Source: Janthinobacterium psychrotolerans (GTDB lineage Bacteria; Pseudomonadota; Gammaproteobacteria; Burkholderiales; Burkholderiaceae_D). Taken from it: a DNA stretch of 64,000 bases. The notes under the pieces were generated by a model, which had not been told where the DNA came from, searched no databases, and saw only the letters and a list, made by a program, of their open reading frames with translations. Shown here in pieces: positions 50,123 through 58,737 of the stretch. Location: NCBI RefSeq assembly GCF_001677885.1, contig NZ_LOCQ01000049.1, positions 62,001 to 126,000 on the forward strand. The letters run 5' to 3'. How positions within the stretch are numbered: the stretch's first letter is position 1; each line of letters begins with the position of its first letter. A program made the translations under genes and the position numbers.

Positions 50123-50275
50123 ATGGGTACCATTATTCTGGTCATTTTGATTCTGGCACTGATCGGCGTGCTGCCGACCTGGCCGCACAGCCGCAGCTGG
50201 GGCTACGGTCCCAGCGGCGTGGCTGGCCTGATCGTCGTGATCCTGATCCTGCTGCTACTGACAGGCCGGCTATAA
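50123..50275 (+). CDS. DUF3309 family small membrane protein
   Basis: The 50-aa product (MGTIILVILILALIGVLPTWPHS... ending LLLLTGRL) has two membrane helices joined by the conserved turn LPTWPHSRSWGYGPSG. DUF3309 proteins are widespread in proteobacteria and function is unknown. The ATG at 50123 has an AGGGAG site upstream, and a terminator follows directly. It lies between two exported stress-type proteins. Confidence 0.9.
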   Translation: MGTIILVILILALIGVLPTWPHSRSWGYGPSGVAGLIVVILILLLLTGRL

Positions 50276-50299
50276 CAAAAGGCGCTGCGGCGCCTTTTG
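50276..50299 (+). terminator. Intrinsic terminator after the DUF3309 gene
   Basis: CAAAAGGCGC and GCGCCTTTTG around a four-base loop, directly after the stop codon and just upstream of the next gene's ribosome site. The T-run is only four bases, so read-through into the next gene is likely. Confidence 0.65.
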
Positions 50300-50317
50300 C
50301 ATATGAAAGGAAATAAC

Positions 50318-50623
50318 ATGAAGAAGCGATTTGCAGTCACCGCATCCTCCGTGCTGCTGTCCTGCCTGGCAGCCATGGCTCATGCGCAGAGCACCACGCC
50401 GCAAGCAGGCGACCCGGCCCGCTGGTACCAGGCCGACACTACGCCGCAAGCGCAGTTGCGCACCTTGCACAAGGAAATCGCGGCCGCGCTCGGTGAAGCG
50501 AAAAAAGCCTGCCGCCAGGAACCGCCCGCTGATCGCAGCGCCTGCCTGAAAACGGCGCAGGAAACCTACCGCCAGGACATGGCCAATGCCCAGGCCCTGC
50601 GCGATGCGGCCCATCCGAAGTAA
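50318..50623 (+). CDS. Small exported protein, unknown function
   Basis: The 101-aa product has a signal peptide (MKKRFAVTASSVLLSCLAAMAHA) and a helical charged mature part (LRTLHKEIAAALGEAKKACRQEPPADRSACLKTAQETYRQDMANAQ) with a Cys pair about eleven residues apart (ACRQEPPADRSACL), similar to one module of the triplicated protein at 48774-49337. The ATG at 50318 has AAAGGA upstream. It is convergent with the patatin gene, four bases apart. Confidence 0.68.
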   Translation: MKKRFAVTASSVLLSCLAAMAHAQSTTPQAGDPARWYQADTTPQAQLRTLHKEIAAALGEAKKACRQEPPADRSACLKTAQETYRQDMANAQALRDAAHPK

Positions 50624-50626
50624 GTT

Positions 50627-51763
50627 TCAGACCGTGCTGCGCTCATACGGGGGCAGCTCATGCACCACCAGCGGCGTGTCTTCCGTGACAAACGCCAGCC
50701 AGCCGGCCGCCTTGACGGCCCGCAGGCCATCCTGGTAGCCCTGCTCCCAGCGCCACTCGATCGACCCTTTTGAAAAATTGATGTCCTTGGCCGCCATGTG
50801 CCAGTCGCGCCCCGCATACGGCAGGCGCACGATATGCATGGTGCTGTCGCAGCCCAGCGCGATCAGCTCTTCGGTCTGCTGGCGGTTCTGGGCCGTGTCG
50901 GGTAGCCTCGCGTACAGCTCGCGCAGCTTGTGCTGCAAGGTGTGCGTGTTGACGTAGTCTTCGATATGGCGCTTCGAGCGCGAGGCGAACGTCACGTCTT
51001 TTTGCCGGGTCTGCACTTCGTCCAGCGTGGTCGGCTCCGGCCCTTCCGAACTCCACAAGTCGACCATGAAGACCAGCGTGTCGACATGCGGCGTGTCGTC
51101 AAGCACGGTTTCGAGCGGCGTGTTCGAATACAGGCCGCCGTCCCAGTACAGATCGCCATCGACGCGCACGCCGGGAAAGCCGGGCGGCAAGGCGCCGCTG
51201 GCACGGATATGGTCGGCGTTCAGGCGCTGGTGCTGGCTGTCGAAACTGTGCAGGCTGCCGCATTTGACGCGCAGCGCATTGACCGACAGCCGCATGCCGC
51301 CGGGCTGGTTCAGGTAATCGAAATCGACCAGTTCTTCCAGGGTGGTGGCCAGCTCGCTGGTGTCATAGTAGCTCGCCTCTTCGGGCGGCACGGCCAGGCC
51401 GGCCGGAAACAGGCTGAACAGGCGTGGTTTGAAAAAACCGGGCACGCCGCGCAGTACCGTGTCGAGCGTGGCCAGCCAGATATTCGAGCGGCGCTGGGCG
51501 TCACCGACGCGCGTCATGTCGATGCTGTCGCGGTGCGAGATGCGCTGCCAGAACTCCTTCAGGCGCACCAGCCGGTCTTCATGCTTGTTGCCGGCCAGGA
51601 TGGCCGCGTTGATGGCGCCGATCGAGGTGCCCACCACCCAGTCCGGCGCCAGCGCATGTTCGTGCAGCGCCTGGTAGACACCGGCCTGGTAGGCGCCCAG
51701 CGCGCCGCCGCCCTGCAGCACCAGCACGATGCGCATGCGCGCGGGATTCAAGGGATTGATCAT
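50627..51763 (-). CDS. Patatin-like phospholipase
   Basis: The 378-aa product has the oxyanion loop LQGGGALGAYQAGVYQAL, the nucleophile elbow VVGTSIGAINAAI and the catalytic Asp in DGDLYWDGGLYSNTPLE. It should hydrolyse phospholipids or acyl esters in the cytosol or at the membrane. A C-terminal region contains the DUF3734-like segment (RQKDVTFASRSKRHIEDYV). The ATG at 51763 is reported; an in-frame TTG at 51772 with GGAG five bases upstream is an equally good start. It is convergent with the gene ending at 50623. Confidence 0.87.
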   Translation of the reverse strand: MINPLNPARMRIVLVLQGGGALGAYQAGVYQALHEHALAPDWVVGTSIGAINAAILAGNKHEDRLVRLKEFWQRISHRDSIDMTRVGDAQRRSNIWLATLDTVLRGVPGFFKPRLFSLFPAGLAVPPEEASYYDTSELATTLEELVDFDYLNQPGGMRLSVNALRVKCGSLHSFDSQHQRLNADHIRASGALPPGFPGVRVDGDLYWDGGLYSNTPLETVLDDTPHVDTLVFMVDLWSSEGPEPTTLDEVQTRQKDVTFASRSKRHIEDYVNTHTLQHKLRELYARLPDTAQNRQQTEELIALGCDSTMHIVRLPYAGRDWHMAAKDINFSKGSIEWRWEQGYQDGLRAVKAAGWLAFVTEDTPLVVHELPPYERSTV

Positions 51764-51856
51764 GGTCGTCAAGATAGCTCCGGGCTCTGGCGTGCAAGGT
51801 TGCACCGTCATTCATTGTAAGGGATCGCGCGCAGGGGCGCAGCGAAGCACGCGGCC

Positions 51857-51883
51857 AAAAAAAACGCCGTCAATGACGGCGTT
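51857..51883 (-). terminator. Intrinsic terminator of the DUF883-YqjE operon
   Basis: AACGCCGTC and GACGGCGTT with a three-base loop; on the minus strand a run of eight T follows. It lies 19 bases after the stop of the 51902-52240 gene. Confidence 0.9.
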
Positions 51884-51901
51884 GCGGACAGTATTGATGG
51901 C

Positions 51902-52240
51902 TCAGTGCTTGCGGCGCAGCCAGGCTGCGGCGACGGCGGCAATGGCCACCAGCCCCAGCGCCGGCTTGACCAGCTTCTTGCGGCCGATGAACGACAGCGC
52001 CGTCATCGCATACGGCATCAGGCTTTGCAGGCGAAAGCCGCCTGGCGCCAGCAGGGATTCGACGCGATGGCCGGCAAAGCCGGTCACCGTGTGCATCACG
52101 CCCTGCAGTACGGTTTCCGGGCGCAGCGCATGGCTCAGATTGGCGCGGGCATGCACGATGCTTACGCGGTACAGTTCGCCTTCGGCGATCAGTTGCCGCT
52201 TGCGCGCCGCTTGCAGCGCGATTTTGTCGTGTTCCGACAT
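51902..52240 (-). CDS. Small protein in the YqjD-YqjE operon, YqjK-like position
   Basis: The 112-aa product has a helical N-terminus (KIALQAARKRQLIAEGELYRVSIVHARANL), a short amphipathic part, and one membrane helix (KPALGLVAIAAVAAAWLRRKH) at the C-terminus. It occupies the third place in a DUF883, YqjE, third-gene operon, as yqjK does in enterobacteria, but sequence similarity to YqjK is not evident. The ATG at 52240 has AAGGAGG eight bases upstream. Probably an inner-membrane protein. Confidence 0.68.
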   Translation of the reverse strand: MSEHDKIALQAARKRQLIAEGELYRVSIVHARANLSHALRPETVLQGVMHTVTGFAGHRVESLLAPGGFRLQSLMPYAMTALSFIGRKKLVKPALGLVAIAAVAAAWLRRKH

Positions 52241-52317
52241 GGGTATTCCTCCTTGGGCAGCATGGCAGAGGCAAGGCCCGCAGGGAAGCGATTCCGTGCG
52301 GGCCTTGCCAGCTGGTA

Positions 52318-52704
52318 CTAGATCAGCATGTCGCGGTCGGCTTTCAATTCAGCCATGGTGGCTGGCAGTGAAAGCTTACCTTGACGCAGCATTGATCGCG
52401 CATACAGGACGAGACCGACCGCCAGCAGCGCGAACACCGCCGTCATGATCAGCAGTATCTTCCAGCCCAGGCTATCCCAGGCCAGGAAGACCACCAGCAC
52501 GCTGCCATACGCGATGGCAAACAGGCCTGCCACCATCGCCAGGGCGAAAATGACGACAAGTTGCAGCAGATGCGTGCGCACTTCCGACAATTCGATGCTT
52601 GCCAGTTCCAGCCGCGACAACAGCAGTCCGACCGCGTTTCTGGCCAGGCCGGCGATCGAGGCGATCAATCCCGGCCCCTGGTGAGACGAAGCAGACTTGT
52701 CCAT
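52318..52704 (-). CDS. yqjE: Phage holin family protein (YqjE, DUF1469)
   Basis: The 128-aa product has an amphipathic N-terminus and two long membrane helices (LLQLVVIFALAMVAGLFAIAYGSVLVVFLAW and GWKILLIMTAVFALLAVGLVLYA). LLLSRLELASIELSEVRTHLLQL is the family signature. YqjE is part of a membrane stress set with DUF883 proteins. It follows the DUF883 gene by 15 bases. Confidence 0.85.
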   Translation of the reverse strand: MDKSASSHQGPGLIASIAGLARNAVGLLLSRLELASIELSEVRTHLLQLVVIFALAMVAGLFAIAYGSVLVVFLAWDSLGWKILLIMTAVFALLAVGLVLYARSMLRQGKLSLPATMAELKADRDMLI

Positions 52705-52719
52705 ATCGCTCCCGAGTGA

Positions 52720-53022
52720 TTACTTGCGGCCCAGGATAAAGCCAGCCAGTACGCCGACGCCAGCGGCGAGGGCCACCGTGCGCCATGGGTTTTCTTTGAC
52801 ATAGCCATCGGCCTGGGAGGCGATTTCCTTGGCCGACACGATGGCGGCCGCTTGCGCCTCATGCGCCTTGACCAGGGCGGCGTCCAGGGTTTTCATGCCC
52901 TTGACGCGCACTTCGTCGGCTTTTTCGCCGGTCAGGGCGGCAGCGGCGCTGAACAGGGCCTGGGCATCTTTCACCAGGGTTTTGACATCGTTATTGACGG
53001 TGGTGATATTGTTTTCCAACAT
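52720..53022 (-). CDS. DUF883 family protein (ElaB/YqjD)
   Basis: The 100-aa product has a helical region that binds ribosomes in the E. coli paralogues (LVKDAQALFSAAAALTGEKADEVRVKGMKTLDAAL) and the C-terminal anchor with the family signature YVKENPWRTVALAAGVGVLAGFILGRK. In E. coli, YqjD and ElaB tether stationary-phase ribosomes to the inner membrane. The ATG at 53022 has a GAGGAG site upstream. It heads the three-gene unit ending at 51902. Confidence 0.92.
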   Translation of the reverse strand: MLENNITTVNNDVKTLVKDAQALFSAAAALTGEKADEVRVKGMKTLDAALVKAHEAQAAAIVSAKEIASQADGYVKENPWRTVALAAGVGVLAGFILGRK

Positions 53023-53081
53023 GGTTAAACTCCTCAGCTGTGGATGAATGTAATTTCTTGTGACAACGTGACGATGAACGC

Positions 53082-53618
53082 TTATTCCATCAGATCGCGC
53101 ATGTCATCGGCGTGCTCTTCTTCGACGGCCATGATCTTGATCAACAAGTGACGCGTGGTCGGATCCGTTTCGCCGATCTTGACGATCATCTGGCGGTACG
53201 ATTCGATCGCCACGCGCTCGGCGATCAGATTGGCCTTGACCATGCTTTGCACGTCGTCGGAGTCATCATACTCGGCATGGCTGCGCTCAAGCAATGTTGC
53301 CGGATTAAAATCTGGCTTGCCGTTCAATTGAACGATGCGTTCGGCCAGCCAGTCGGCGTGTTCCTGTTCCTGCTCGGCATGTTCGAGGAACTCGGCCTTG
53401 ATGGTGCCGTTATCACGTCCGCTCACCGTGTAGTAATGGCGCTTGTAGCGCGCAATGCACACCAGCTCGGTAGCCAGGGCGCCATTCAACATGGTGATTA
53501 CTTCCTGGCGATTGGCCTGGTAGCCTTCGGTGACGGCGCCGTCGTCAAGATTCCTGGCGGCGGCGCGGATGGCGGCCGTATCGATTCCCGAAGGAGTGGC
53601 AACTGAAGTATCGGACAT
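53082..53618 (-). CDS. Ferritin-like (bacterioferritin-type) protein
   Basis: The 178-aa product is a four-helix ferritin-like protein with di-iron ligands in LNGALATELVCIARYKRHYY, EHAEQEQEHADWLAERIVQLNG and KIMAVEEEHADDMRDLM. It resembles bacterioferritin but has a longer N-terminus and no obvious heme Met. It stores iron or detoxifies peroxide. The ATG at 53618 has AGAGGA upstream and gives the shortest sensible N-terminus; a longer frame upstream lacks a ribosome site. Confidence 0.87.
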   Translation of the reverse strand: MSDTSVATPSGIDTAAIRAAARNLDDGAVTEGYQANRQEVITMLNGALATELVCIARYKRHYYTVSGRDNGTIKAEFLEHAEQEQEHADWLAERIVQLNGKPDFNPATLLERSHAEYDDSDDVQSMVKANLIAERVAIESYRQMIVKIGETDPTTRHLLIKIMAVEEEHADDMRDLME

Positions 53619-53734
53619 AATTTTCCTCTCAATTCTAGCGTGGGTATCCGCCAGCCAAACAGGGCCGGCGCTGCCTTGGTACTGCCGCAGCAAAGGCGCT
53701 TGCCCCCGCTGCGCTTGACACCAATCAGTTCAAA

Positions 53735-54634
53735 TTAACGACGGGCGGGAATAGCCGTGTTGTCTTCCGACAGCACGATTTCCACGCGGCGATTGAGCTG
53801 GCGGTTGCCGGCGTTATCGTTGCCCGCCGCAGGGTAAGCTTCGCCATAGCCGCGCGTGGCGATGCGGTCACGGGCGATGCCCTGTTCCAGCAAAGCATTA
53901 CGCACCGATTCGGCGCGGCGCTGCGACAATTCCAGGTTATGCGCCGAGCTGCCGGTGCTGTCCGTGAAACCCTCGATCAGCACGGTGCGCTGCGGATTGT
54001 TTTTCAGCACGTCGGCCAGCTTGCGCGCCGTGTTCATGCCATCGGCCGTCAGGTTGGCCTTGTCGGTGCCGAACAGCACGTCGCCCAAGGTGATGATCAT
54101 GCCGCGTTCGGTTTTCTTGGCGGCCAGGTCGGCCAGCTGCACTTCCAGCGCGGCGGCGCGCGCCTGGGCGTCGCGGGTCGCCATTTCAGCGCTTTGGGCT
54201 TGCGCCTTGGCCGCTTCGGCAGCCGCTTGCGCAGCCTGGGCGCGGGCGGTGGCCTGGTCAGCCTGCTGGGTGCGCGCTTCCAGGCGCAGTTCGTCGCGCT
54301 GCTTGCCGGCATTGGCCACATCGGCTTCAGCAGCTTTCTGTTTGGCTACTTCTTGTGCGGTGGCGATTTTTTGCTTGGCCAGATAGGCCAGCTTGTCGAC
54401 CTGTTCCTTGTCTTCCTGGCGCGTGGCGGCGGCGTTTGCCGCTTCCAGCGCGGCGCTGGCGTCACGCCATTCGCGTGCGGCATAGGTCGATACCATCGGG
54501 TTCGACTGGGCGGCCATGTAGTCGCCGCGCGTCTGGTCGAGCAGGCTGGTGGTGGTCGGTGCGGAGCTGCAAGCGGCAACCAGGGCAGCCATGGCCAGCA
54601 GGCCGGGAATGGTGGTGTAGTGAGCTTTTTTCAT
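53735..54634 (-). CDS. OmpA family lipoprotein with DUF4398 and coiled coil
   Basis: The 299-aa product has a lipoprotein signal (LLAMAALVAACSSAP), an N-terminal DUF4398-like helical part, a long Ala/Gln coiled coil (QQADQATARAQAAQAAAEAAKAQAQSAEMA) and an OmpA C-terminal domain (GDVLFGTDKANLTADGM, VLIEGFTDSTGSSAHNLELSQRRAESVRNALLEQGI, NRQLNRRVEIVLS). It links the outer membrane to peptidoglycan. It follows the DUF4398 gene by 18 bases, an operon of two related proteins probably transcribed from the box at 55184. Confidence 0.9.
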   Translation of the reverse strand: MKKAHYTTIPGLLAMAALVAACSSAPTTTSLLDQTRGDYMAAQSNPMVSTYAAREWRDASAALEAANAAATRQEDKEQVDKLAYLAKQKIATAQEVAKQKAAEADVANAGKQRDELRLEARTQQADQATARAQAAQAAAEAAKAQAQSAEMATRDAQARAAALEVQLADLAAKKTERGMIITLGDVLFGTDKANLTADGMNTARKLADVLKNNPQRTVLIEGFTDSTGSSAHNLELSQRRAESVRNALLEQGIARDRIATRGYGEAYPAAGNDNAGNRQLNRRVEIVLSEDNTAIPARR

Positions 54635-54652
54635 GATGTGTGGTTCCTGTTG

Positions 54653-55057
54653 TTATTGTTGGGGAGCTTGCATGTTGGCGCGGTTGAGTTCTTCGCGCAT
54701 GACGCGGATGTTCTCGTTGATTTCGTCGGCGGCGGTGGTGGCCTTGGTCGAGTTGGCCTTGCTTTGCGCCAGTTTGGCGTCCGCCTGCGCCTGGTCGGCA
54801 AGTTCGCGCGCCAGCTTGTAGTCGCGGTCTTTCAGGGCCTGGTTGGCGCGCATCATTTTTTCGCGGGCCGAACGCATTTCATCGGGCGCCAGTTCGGCGG
54901 CGCCGGCGCTGGCCGCATTGTCCAGTGCGGCGCGCGACACGGCCACATCGGCCGTGGCCGGGGTTTTCTGGCTGGCGCAGCCGGTCATCAGCACGGCGGC
55001 GGTGGCGCAGGCGGCCAGTGCGGTCAGGGGGAATTTGAAAAGATCTCGGTTTGTCAT
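54653..55057 (-). CDS. DUF4398 family lipoprotein
   Basis: The 134-aa product has a lipoprotein signal (LTALAACATAAVLMTGCASQ, lipobox MTGC) and a helical DUF4398 region (VSRAALDNAASAGAAELAPDEMRSAREKMMRANQALKDRDYKLARELADQAQADAKLAQSKAN). The ATG at 55057 has AGGAG upstream. Its mature part resembles the N-terminal helical region of the following OmpA lipoprotein, so the pair may have arisen by duplication. The Crp-type box 127 bases upstream has a near-consensus TATAAC -10. Confidence 0.88.
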   Translation of the reverse strand: MTNRDLFKFPLTALAACATAAVLMTGCASQKTPATADVAVSRAALDNAASAGAAELAPDEMRSAREKMMRANQALKDRDYKLARELADQAQADAKLAQSKANSTKATTAADEINENIRVMREELNRANMQAPQQ

Positions 55058-55183
55058 TTTTTTTCTCCTGGAGAACATAGTGGATAACGGGGGTTTGCAT
55101 CAAAACTGGTCTTACCGCGCCGCACTGGATGCATGAAGCGGCGCCTGATGTATGACGTTATAGCCCCTGGTACGGGCACTATC

Positions 55184-55199
55184 AGTTCGGTGCCGCACA
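55184..55199 (-). promoter_or_regulatory. Crp/Fnr-type box (9/12) upstream of the DUF4398-OmpA pair
   Basis: AGTTCG-GTGC-CGCACA on the plus strand. Weak alone, but TATAAC (55162-55157), five of six -10 bases, begins exactly 21 bases downstream on the minus strand. Confidence 0.6.
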
Positions 55200-55233
55200 T
55201 AGCGTAAGAAAGCGACAATAGTCACGGCGGCAA

Positions 55234-55249
55234 CGTGCGCCAGCGTACA
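55234..55249 (+). promoter_or_regulatory. Crp/Fnr-type box (10/12) upstream of the AsmA gene
   Basis: CGTGCG-CCAG-CGTACA, the same arms as the box at 49533. No good -10 begins 21 bases downstream (TTTCCT), so its target is uncertain. It may act on the rightward AsmA gene or assist the box at 55184. Confidence 0.5.
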
Positions 55250-55339
55250 AAGGGGCGTGCGCGCGCCCTGTTTCCTGTAGCATCGGGCATACTGCCGCGC
55301 CCCGCGCCACCGCCGCGTTCCATCAGAAAGAATTGATCC

Positions 55340-57424
55340 ATGCCTCACCTGCCGCTCCCCAAGTCGCGCCGCGCCAAGATCGCGCTGTCCAGCGCCGGCC
55401 TGCTCGTTGTCGTGCCCGCCGTCGCCCTCGTCGTGCTGATGAATGCCGACTGGAACCGCGCCAAGCCCTGGCTCAGCGCCCGCACCAGCGAAGCGCTGGG
55501 CCGGCCCCTCGTGATCGATGGCGACCTGTCGCTGACCTGGCGGCAGCCGGCGGTAACGGGCCAGCGCGGCTGGCGCGACTACCTGCCCTGGCCGCATCTG
55601 CAGGCGCAAAGTGTGCGCATGGGCAATCCCGCCGGCATCACGGCCGAGCCGGGCCATCCCGATTCGGCCCGTGTCAGCCAGCTGGCCTTCTCGCTCAATC
55701 CGCTGGCCTTGCTCAACAAGAAAATCGTGATCCCGGAACTGCGCTTCGACAGCCCGGCGGTGCGCCTGCTGCGCGGCAAGGACGGCAACAACAACTGGAC
55801 GTTTGAAAAACAGAATCCGGACTCGGCATGGCAGTTCGAGCTGCAAAGCGTGGTCTTCAGCAAGGGCACGGTGTACCTGACCGACGGCGTGACCAATTCA
55901 AGCATGAAGGCCGAGGTCGACACCATCGTCGACCCACGCTACGGCATCGCCTGGACCGTGGCCGGCACCTATCGCGGCGCGCCCGTGAAAGGCAGCGGCA
56001 AGGCCGGTGGCGTGCTGTCGCTGCGGCAGCAGGGCACGCCGTTTCCGCTGCAGGCCGAAATGCACTCGGGTGGCACCAGCCTGGCCATCGTCGGCACCTT
56101 GACGCGCCCGACCCGGCTGGCCGCGCTCGACGTGCTGCTGAAAATAGCCGGGCCCAGCATGGCGCAGCTGTATCCGCTGACGGGCGTGCTGCTGCCGGAA
56201 ACGCCGCCCTTCAGCGCGCAAGGACGGCTGACCGGCGTGATCAAGCGTGGCGGCGGCGACTGGGTGTATGACAAGTTCAGCGGCAAGGTGGGATCGAGCG
56301 ATGTCGAAGGCAAGATGACGTACTCGGAACGCAAACCGCGCAATTTCCTGACCGGCAACGTCCATTCGCGCCTGCTGCAGTTCAGCGATCTGGGTCCGCT
56401 GGTGGGCGCGGACAACCGCGCCAGCAAGGCGCAGCGCGGCGCGCGCCACCTGCAGCCAGCCGGCCGCGTATTGCCGGTAGAAACATTCAGGACCGAACGC
56501 TGGACCAGCCTGGACGCCGACGTGCGCTACACGGCCGACAAGATCACGCGCGACGCCGACTTGCCGATCAGCCAGGTCGACACCCACATCGTGCTGAAAG
56601 ACAGCGTGCTGTCGCTCAATCCGCTCAACTTCAATATCGCCGGCGGCACCCTGGTCTCGCAGATCAGGATGGACGGCAGCGGCAAAACGGTGACCGGCGG
56701 CATCGCGGCCGAACTGAAGGCGAGCGCGCGCCGCATGCAGATCAAGCAGCTGTTTCCGAAGCTGGCGCCGCTGCAGGCCAGCGTCGGCCAGATCAATGGC
56801 GACGCCGCCCTGACGGCGACCGGCAACTCGGTGGCCAGCTTGCTGGGCAACTCGAATGGCGAGGTCAAGGCCCTGATCAATGGCGGCAGCGTCAGCAAAC
56901 TGCTGCTCGAGGAAATGGGGCTCAATATCGGCAGCGTGGTGCTGGCGAAACTGGCCGGCGACAAGCAGGTCAGACTGAACTGCATGGCGGCCGATTTCGG
57001 CGTCACCCATGGCCTGATGCAGACGCGCCAGTTTATTGTCGACACGCAAGACGCCACCTTGCATGTCAACGGCACCGTCAACCTGGAAAACGAGCAGCTG
57101 GACCTGACCCTGAAACCGGACAGCAAGGGCGTGCGCATCTTTTCGCTGCGCTCGCCCCTGTATGTCAAAGGCACCTTCAGCGACCCCGACGTCAGCGTCG
57201 ACAAGGGCGTGCTGGCCTTGCGCGCCGGTGGCGCGCTGGCGCTGGCGGCGGTGGCGCCGTTTGCCGCCCTGCTGCCGCTGGTCAATGCGGGACCTGGCGA
57301 ACAGAGCGAATGCGCCGCCTTGCTGAGCCAGGCCGGCAGCAAACCGGTGGCGCCGCCGCCGGGCCAGCAGCGCGCACGCCAGGGCGCCAGGCCGAAGACC
57401 GGCGAACGGGCTATCCCGCGCTGA
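55340..57424 (+). CDS. AsmA family protein
   Basis: The 694-aa product has one N-terminal membrane helix (IALSSAGLLVVVPAVALVVLM) and the AsmA layout: DWNRAKPWLSARTSEALGRPLVIDGDLSL at the start and a C-terminal part with GQINGDAALTATGNSVASLLGNSNGEVKALINGGSVSKLLLEEMGLNIGS and DLTLKPDSKGVRIFSLRSPLYVKGTFSDPDVS. AsmA-type proteins are thought to move phospholipid between membranes and affect outer-membrane assembly. The ATG at 55340 has an AGAAAG site. Long for AsmA of this type, with a Pro/Ala tail. Confidence 0.88.
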   Translation: MPHLPLPKSRRAKIALSSAGLLVVVPAVALVVLMNADWNRAKPWLSARTSEALGRPLVIDGDLSLTWRQPAVTGQRGWRDYLPWPHLQAQSVRMGNPAGITAEPGHPDSARVSQLAFSLNPLALLNKKIVIPELRFDSPAVRLLRGKDGNNNWTFEKQNPDSAWQFELQSVVFSKGTVYLTDGVTNSSMKAEVDTIVDPRYGIAWTVAGTYRGAPVKGSGKAGGVLSLRQQGTPFPLQAEMHSGGTSLAIVGTLTRPTRLAALDVLLKIAGPSMAQLYPLTGVLLPETPPFSAQGRLTGVIKRGGGDWVYDKFSGKVGSSDVEGKMTYSERKPRNFLTGNVHSRLLQFSDLGPLVGADNRASKAQRGARHLQPAGRVLPVETFRTERWTSLDADVRYTADKITRDADLPISQVDTHIVLKDSVLSLNPLNFNIAGGTLVSQIRMDGSGKTVTGGIAAELKASARRMQIKQLFPKLAPLQASVGQINGDAALTATGNSVASLLGNSNGEVKALINGGSVSKLLLEEMGLNIGSVVLAKLAGDKQVRLNCMAADFGVTHGLMQTRQFIVDTQDATLHVNGTVNLENEQLDLTLKPDSKGVRIFSLRSPLYVKGTFSDPDVSVDKGVLALRAGGALALAAVAPFAALLPLVNAGPGEQSECAALLSQAGSKPVAPPPGQQRARQGARPKTGERAIPR

Positions 57425-57463
57425 GCGTGCCTGGATGCCGCCTTTACATTTGTTACACGCCTA

Positions 57464-57479
57464 TGTGCGTTGGCGAACA
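57464..57479 (+). promoter_or_regulatory. Crp/Fnr-type box (10/12) upstream of the 57589 gene
   Basis: TGTGCG-TTGG-CGAACA. A -10-like TATTCT (57501-57506) begins exactly 21 bases downstream, predicting a start near 57513. Confidence 0.7.
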
Positions 57480-57588
57480 GATCTTATCGGCATGAAATTC
57501 TATTCTGTCACTGTGCTTGAACTGGCGTACCTTACTACCGGCCTCCAACCTGCCGGCGCCACGGGACCGAATCTAAAGGAGAACTACC

Positions 57589-57807
57589 ATGCAAACGATT
57601 AAAAAACTCGCCGCTACCACTTCCATCGCCGCCCTGGTGCTGAGCCTGACCGCTTGCGCCAATATGTCGGGCCAGGATAAAAACACCGCCGTTGGCGCAG
57701 GTATCGGCGCCGTTGCCGGCTCCGTGCTGACCGGCGGCAGCGCTGTTGGCGCAGTTGGCGGCGCAGCCGTCGGCGGCGTGATCGGCAACCAGGTCAAGCC
57801 GAAGTAA
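57589..57807 (+). CDS. Small glycine-zipper lipoprotein
   Basis: The 72-aa product has a lipoprotein signal (MQTIKKLAATTSIAALVLSLTAC) and a glycine zipper (GAGIGAVAGSVLTGGSAVGAVGGAAVGGVIGNQV). It resembles a shortened version of the lipoprotein at 49611 and the OmpA-type protein at 60415. The ATG at 57589 has AAAGGAG seven bases upstream. A strong terminator follows directly. Confidence 0.87.
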   Translation: MQTIKKLAATTSIAALVLSLTACANMSGQDKNTAVGAGIGAVAGSVLTGGSAVGAVGGAAVGGVIGNQVKPK

Positions 57808-57818
57808 TTGTTGGCCAT

Positions 57819-57859
57819 AAAAAGCGGGGCGGCTATCGTGATAGCCGCCCCGCTTTTTT
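57819..57859. terminator. Bidirectional intrinsic terminator
   Basis: A long hairpin with AAAAAGCGGGGCGGCTAT and ATAGCCGCCCCGCTTTTT and a three-base loop lies between the convergent glycine-zipper and Crp/Fnr genes. Confidence 0.95.
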
Positions 57860-57901
57860 ACGTCCCGCGTCGCCACAGGAGTGTCCTGCAGATGCCATGC
57901 C

Positions 57902-58666
57902 TTACACGAAGACGTTGGCCATGCCGGCCGTGCCTGCATCCTTGACCAGCTCGTAGCAACGGCACGAGACCGCTTCCAGCCCTGCCGAATCGAGGATCTC
58001 GATATTGCCGCGGCTGTAGGTAATGAGCTTTTGCTGCTGCAGCGCGCTGGCCGCCTTGGTAACGCCGACGCGCCGCACGCCCAGCGTGTGGGCAAGGAAT
58101 TCATGCGTCAGGTGAAATTTTTCGGACTGCAGGCGGTCGCGCGTGATCAACAGCGAGCGGGCCAGCCGCGCTTCGAGCACATGGAATCGGCTGCACACGG
58201 CAATCTGGATCGCCTGCGCCAGCAAGGTGTCGGTGTAGCGGTACAGCAGGCGCTGCAAGGATTCGAGCTGGGCAAATTCGGCGCAGAAGTCGGCGCGGGC
58301 AATACGGCTGGCGCTGCCGGACCGCTGGACCACGGCGCGCACCTGCGCCAGTTCATGGCCCAGCGCCACGGACGCGCCCAGCACGCCTTCGCGGCCGACC
58401 GAACCCACTTCGAGCGTCATGCGGCCTTCGGCCACGGCCAGCAGCGAGATCAGGCAGTCGCCCGGGAAATAAATATGATTGATCGGCTGGCCCGGTTCGT
58501 ACAGCACGTCGCCGACGTCGACCGTGACGGTATCGAACAGCGCCGACAGATGCTTGAGGTCGGACTCCGGCAGGCTGGCCAGCAGGCGGTTGCCTGCAGC
58601 GGCAGCAGCCAATGCGGAGCGGCCTGCATCGCGGGGCAGGTTGATGGTAGCGGTCATTGATGGCAT
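57902..58666 (-). CDS. Crp/Fnr family transcriptional regulator
   Basis: The 254-aa product has a cNMP-binding-like barrel (VGDVLYEPGQPINHIYFPGDCLISLLAVAEGRMTLEVGSVGREGVLGASVALG), a dimerisation helix and a Crp-type winged helix (LTHEFLAHTLGVRRVGVTKAASALQQQKLITYSRGNIEILD). No N-terminal Cys cluster, so it is not an oxygen-sensing FNR. The recognition helix has RRVGVT where Crp has RETVGR; loss of the Glu fits a target other than TGTGA. A TGTACG-N4-CGTACA box lies at its own promoter (58738-58753). The ATG at 58666 has AAGGA seven bases upstream. It is the likely regulator of the boxes in this window. Confidence 0.9.
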   Translation of the reverse strand: MPSMTATINLPRDAGRSALAAAAAGNRLLASLPESDLKHLSALFDTVTVDVGDVLYEPGQPINHIYFPGDCLISLLAVAEGRMTLEVGSVGREGVLGASVALGHELAQVRAVVQRSGSASRIARADFCAEFAQLESLQRLLYRYTDTLLAQAIQIAVCSRFHVLEARLARSLLITRDRLQSEKFHLTHEFLAHTLGVRRVGVTKAASALQQQKLITYSRGNIEILDSAGLEAVSCRCYELVKDAGTAGMANVFV

Positions 58667-58737
58667 TGCCTTTTCCTTGGTGTCGTTACAACTCGACATA
58701 ATTTTTACTTAGCCTACGGTGCCGCCTTGGCCCTGTA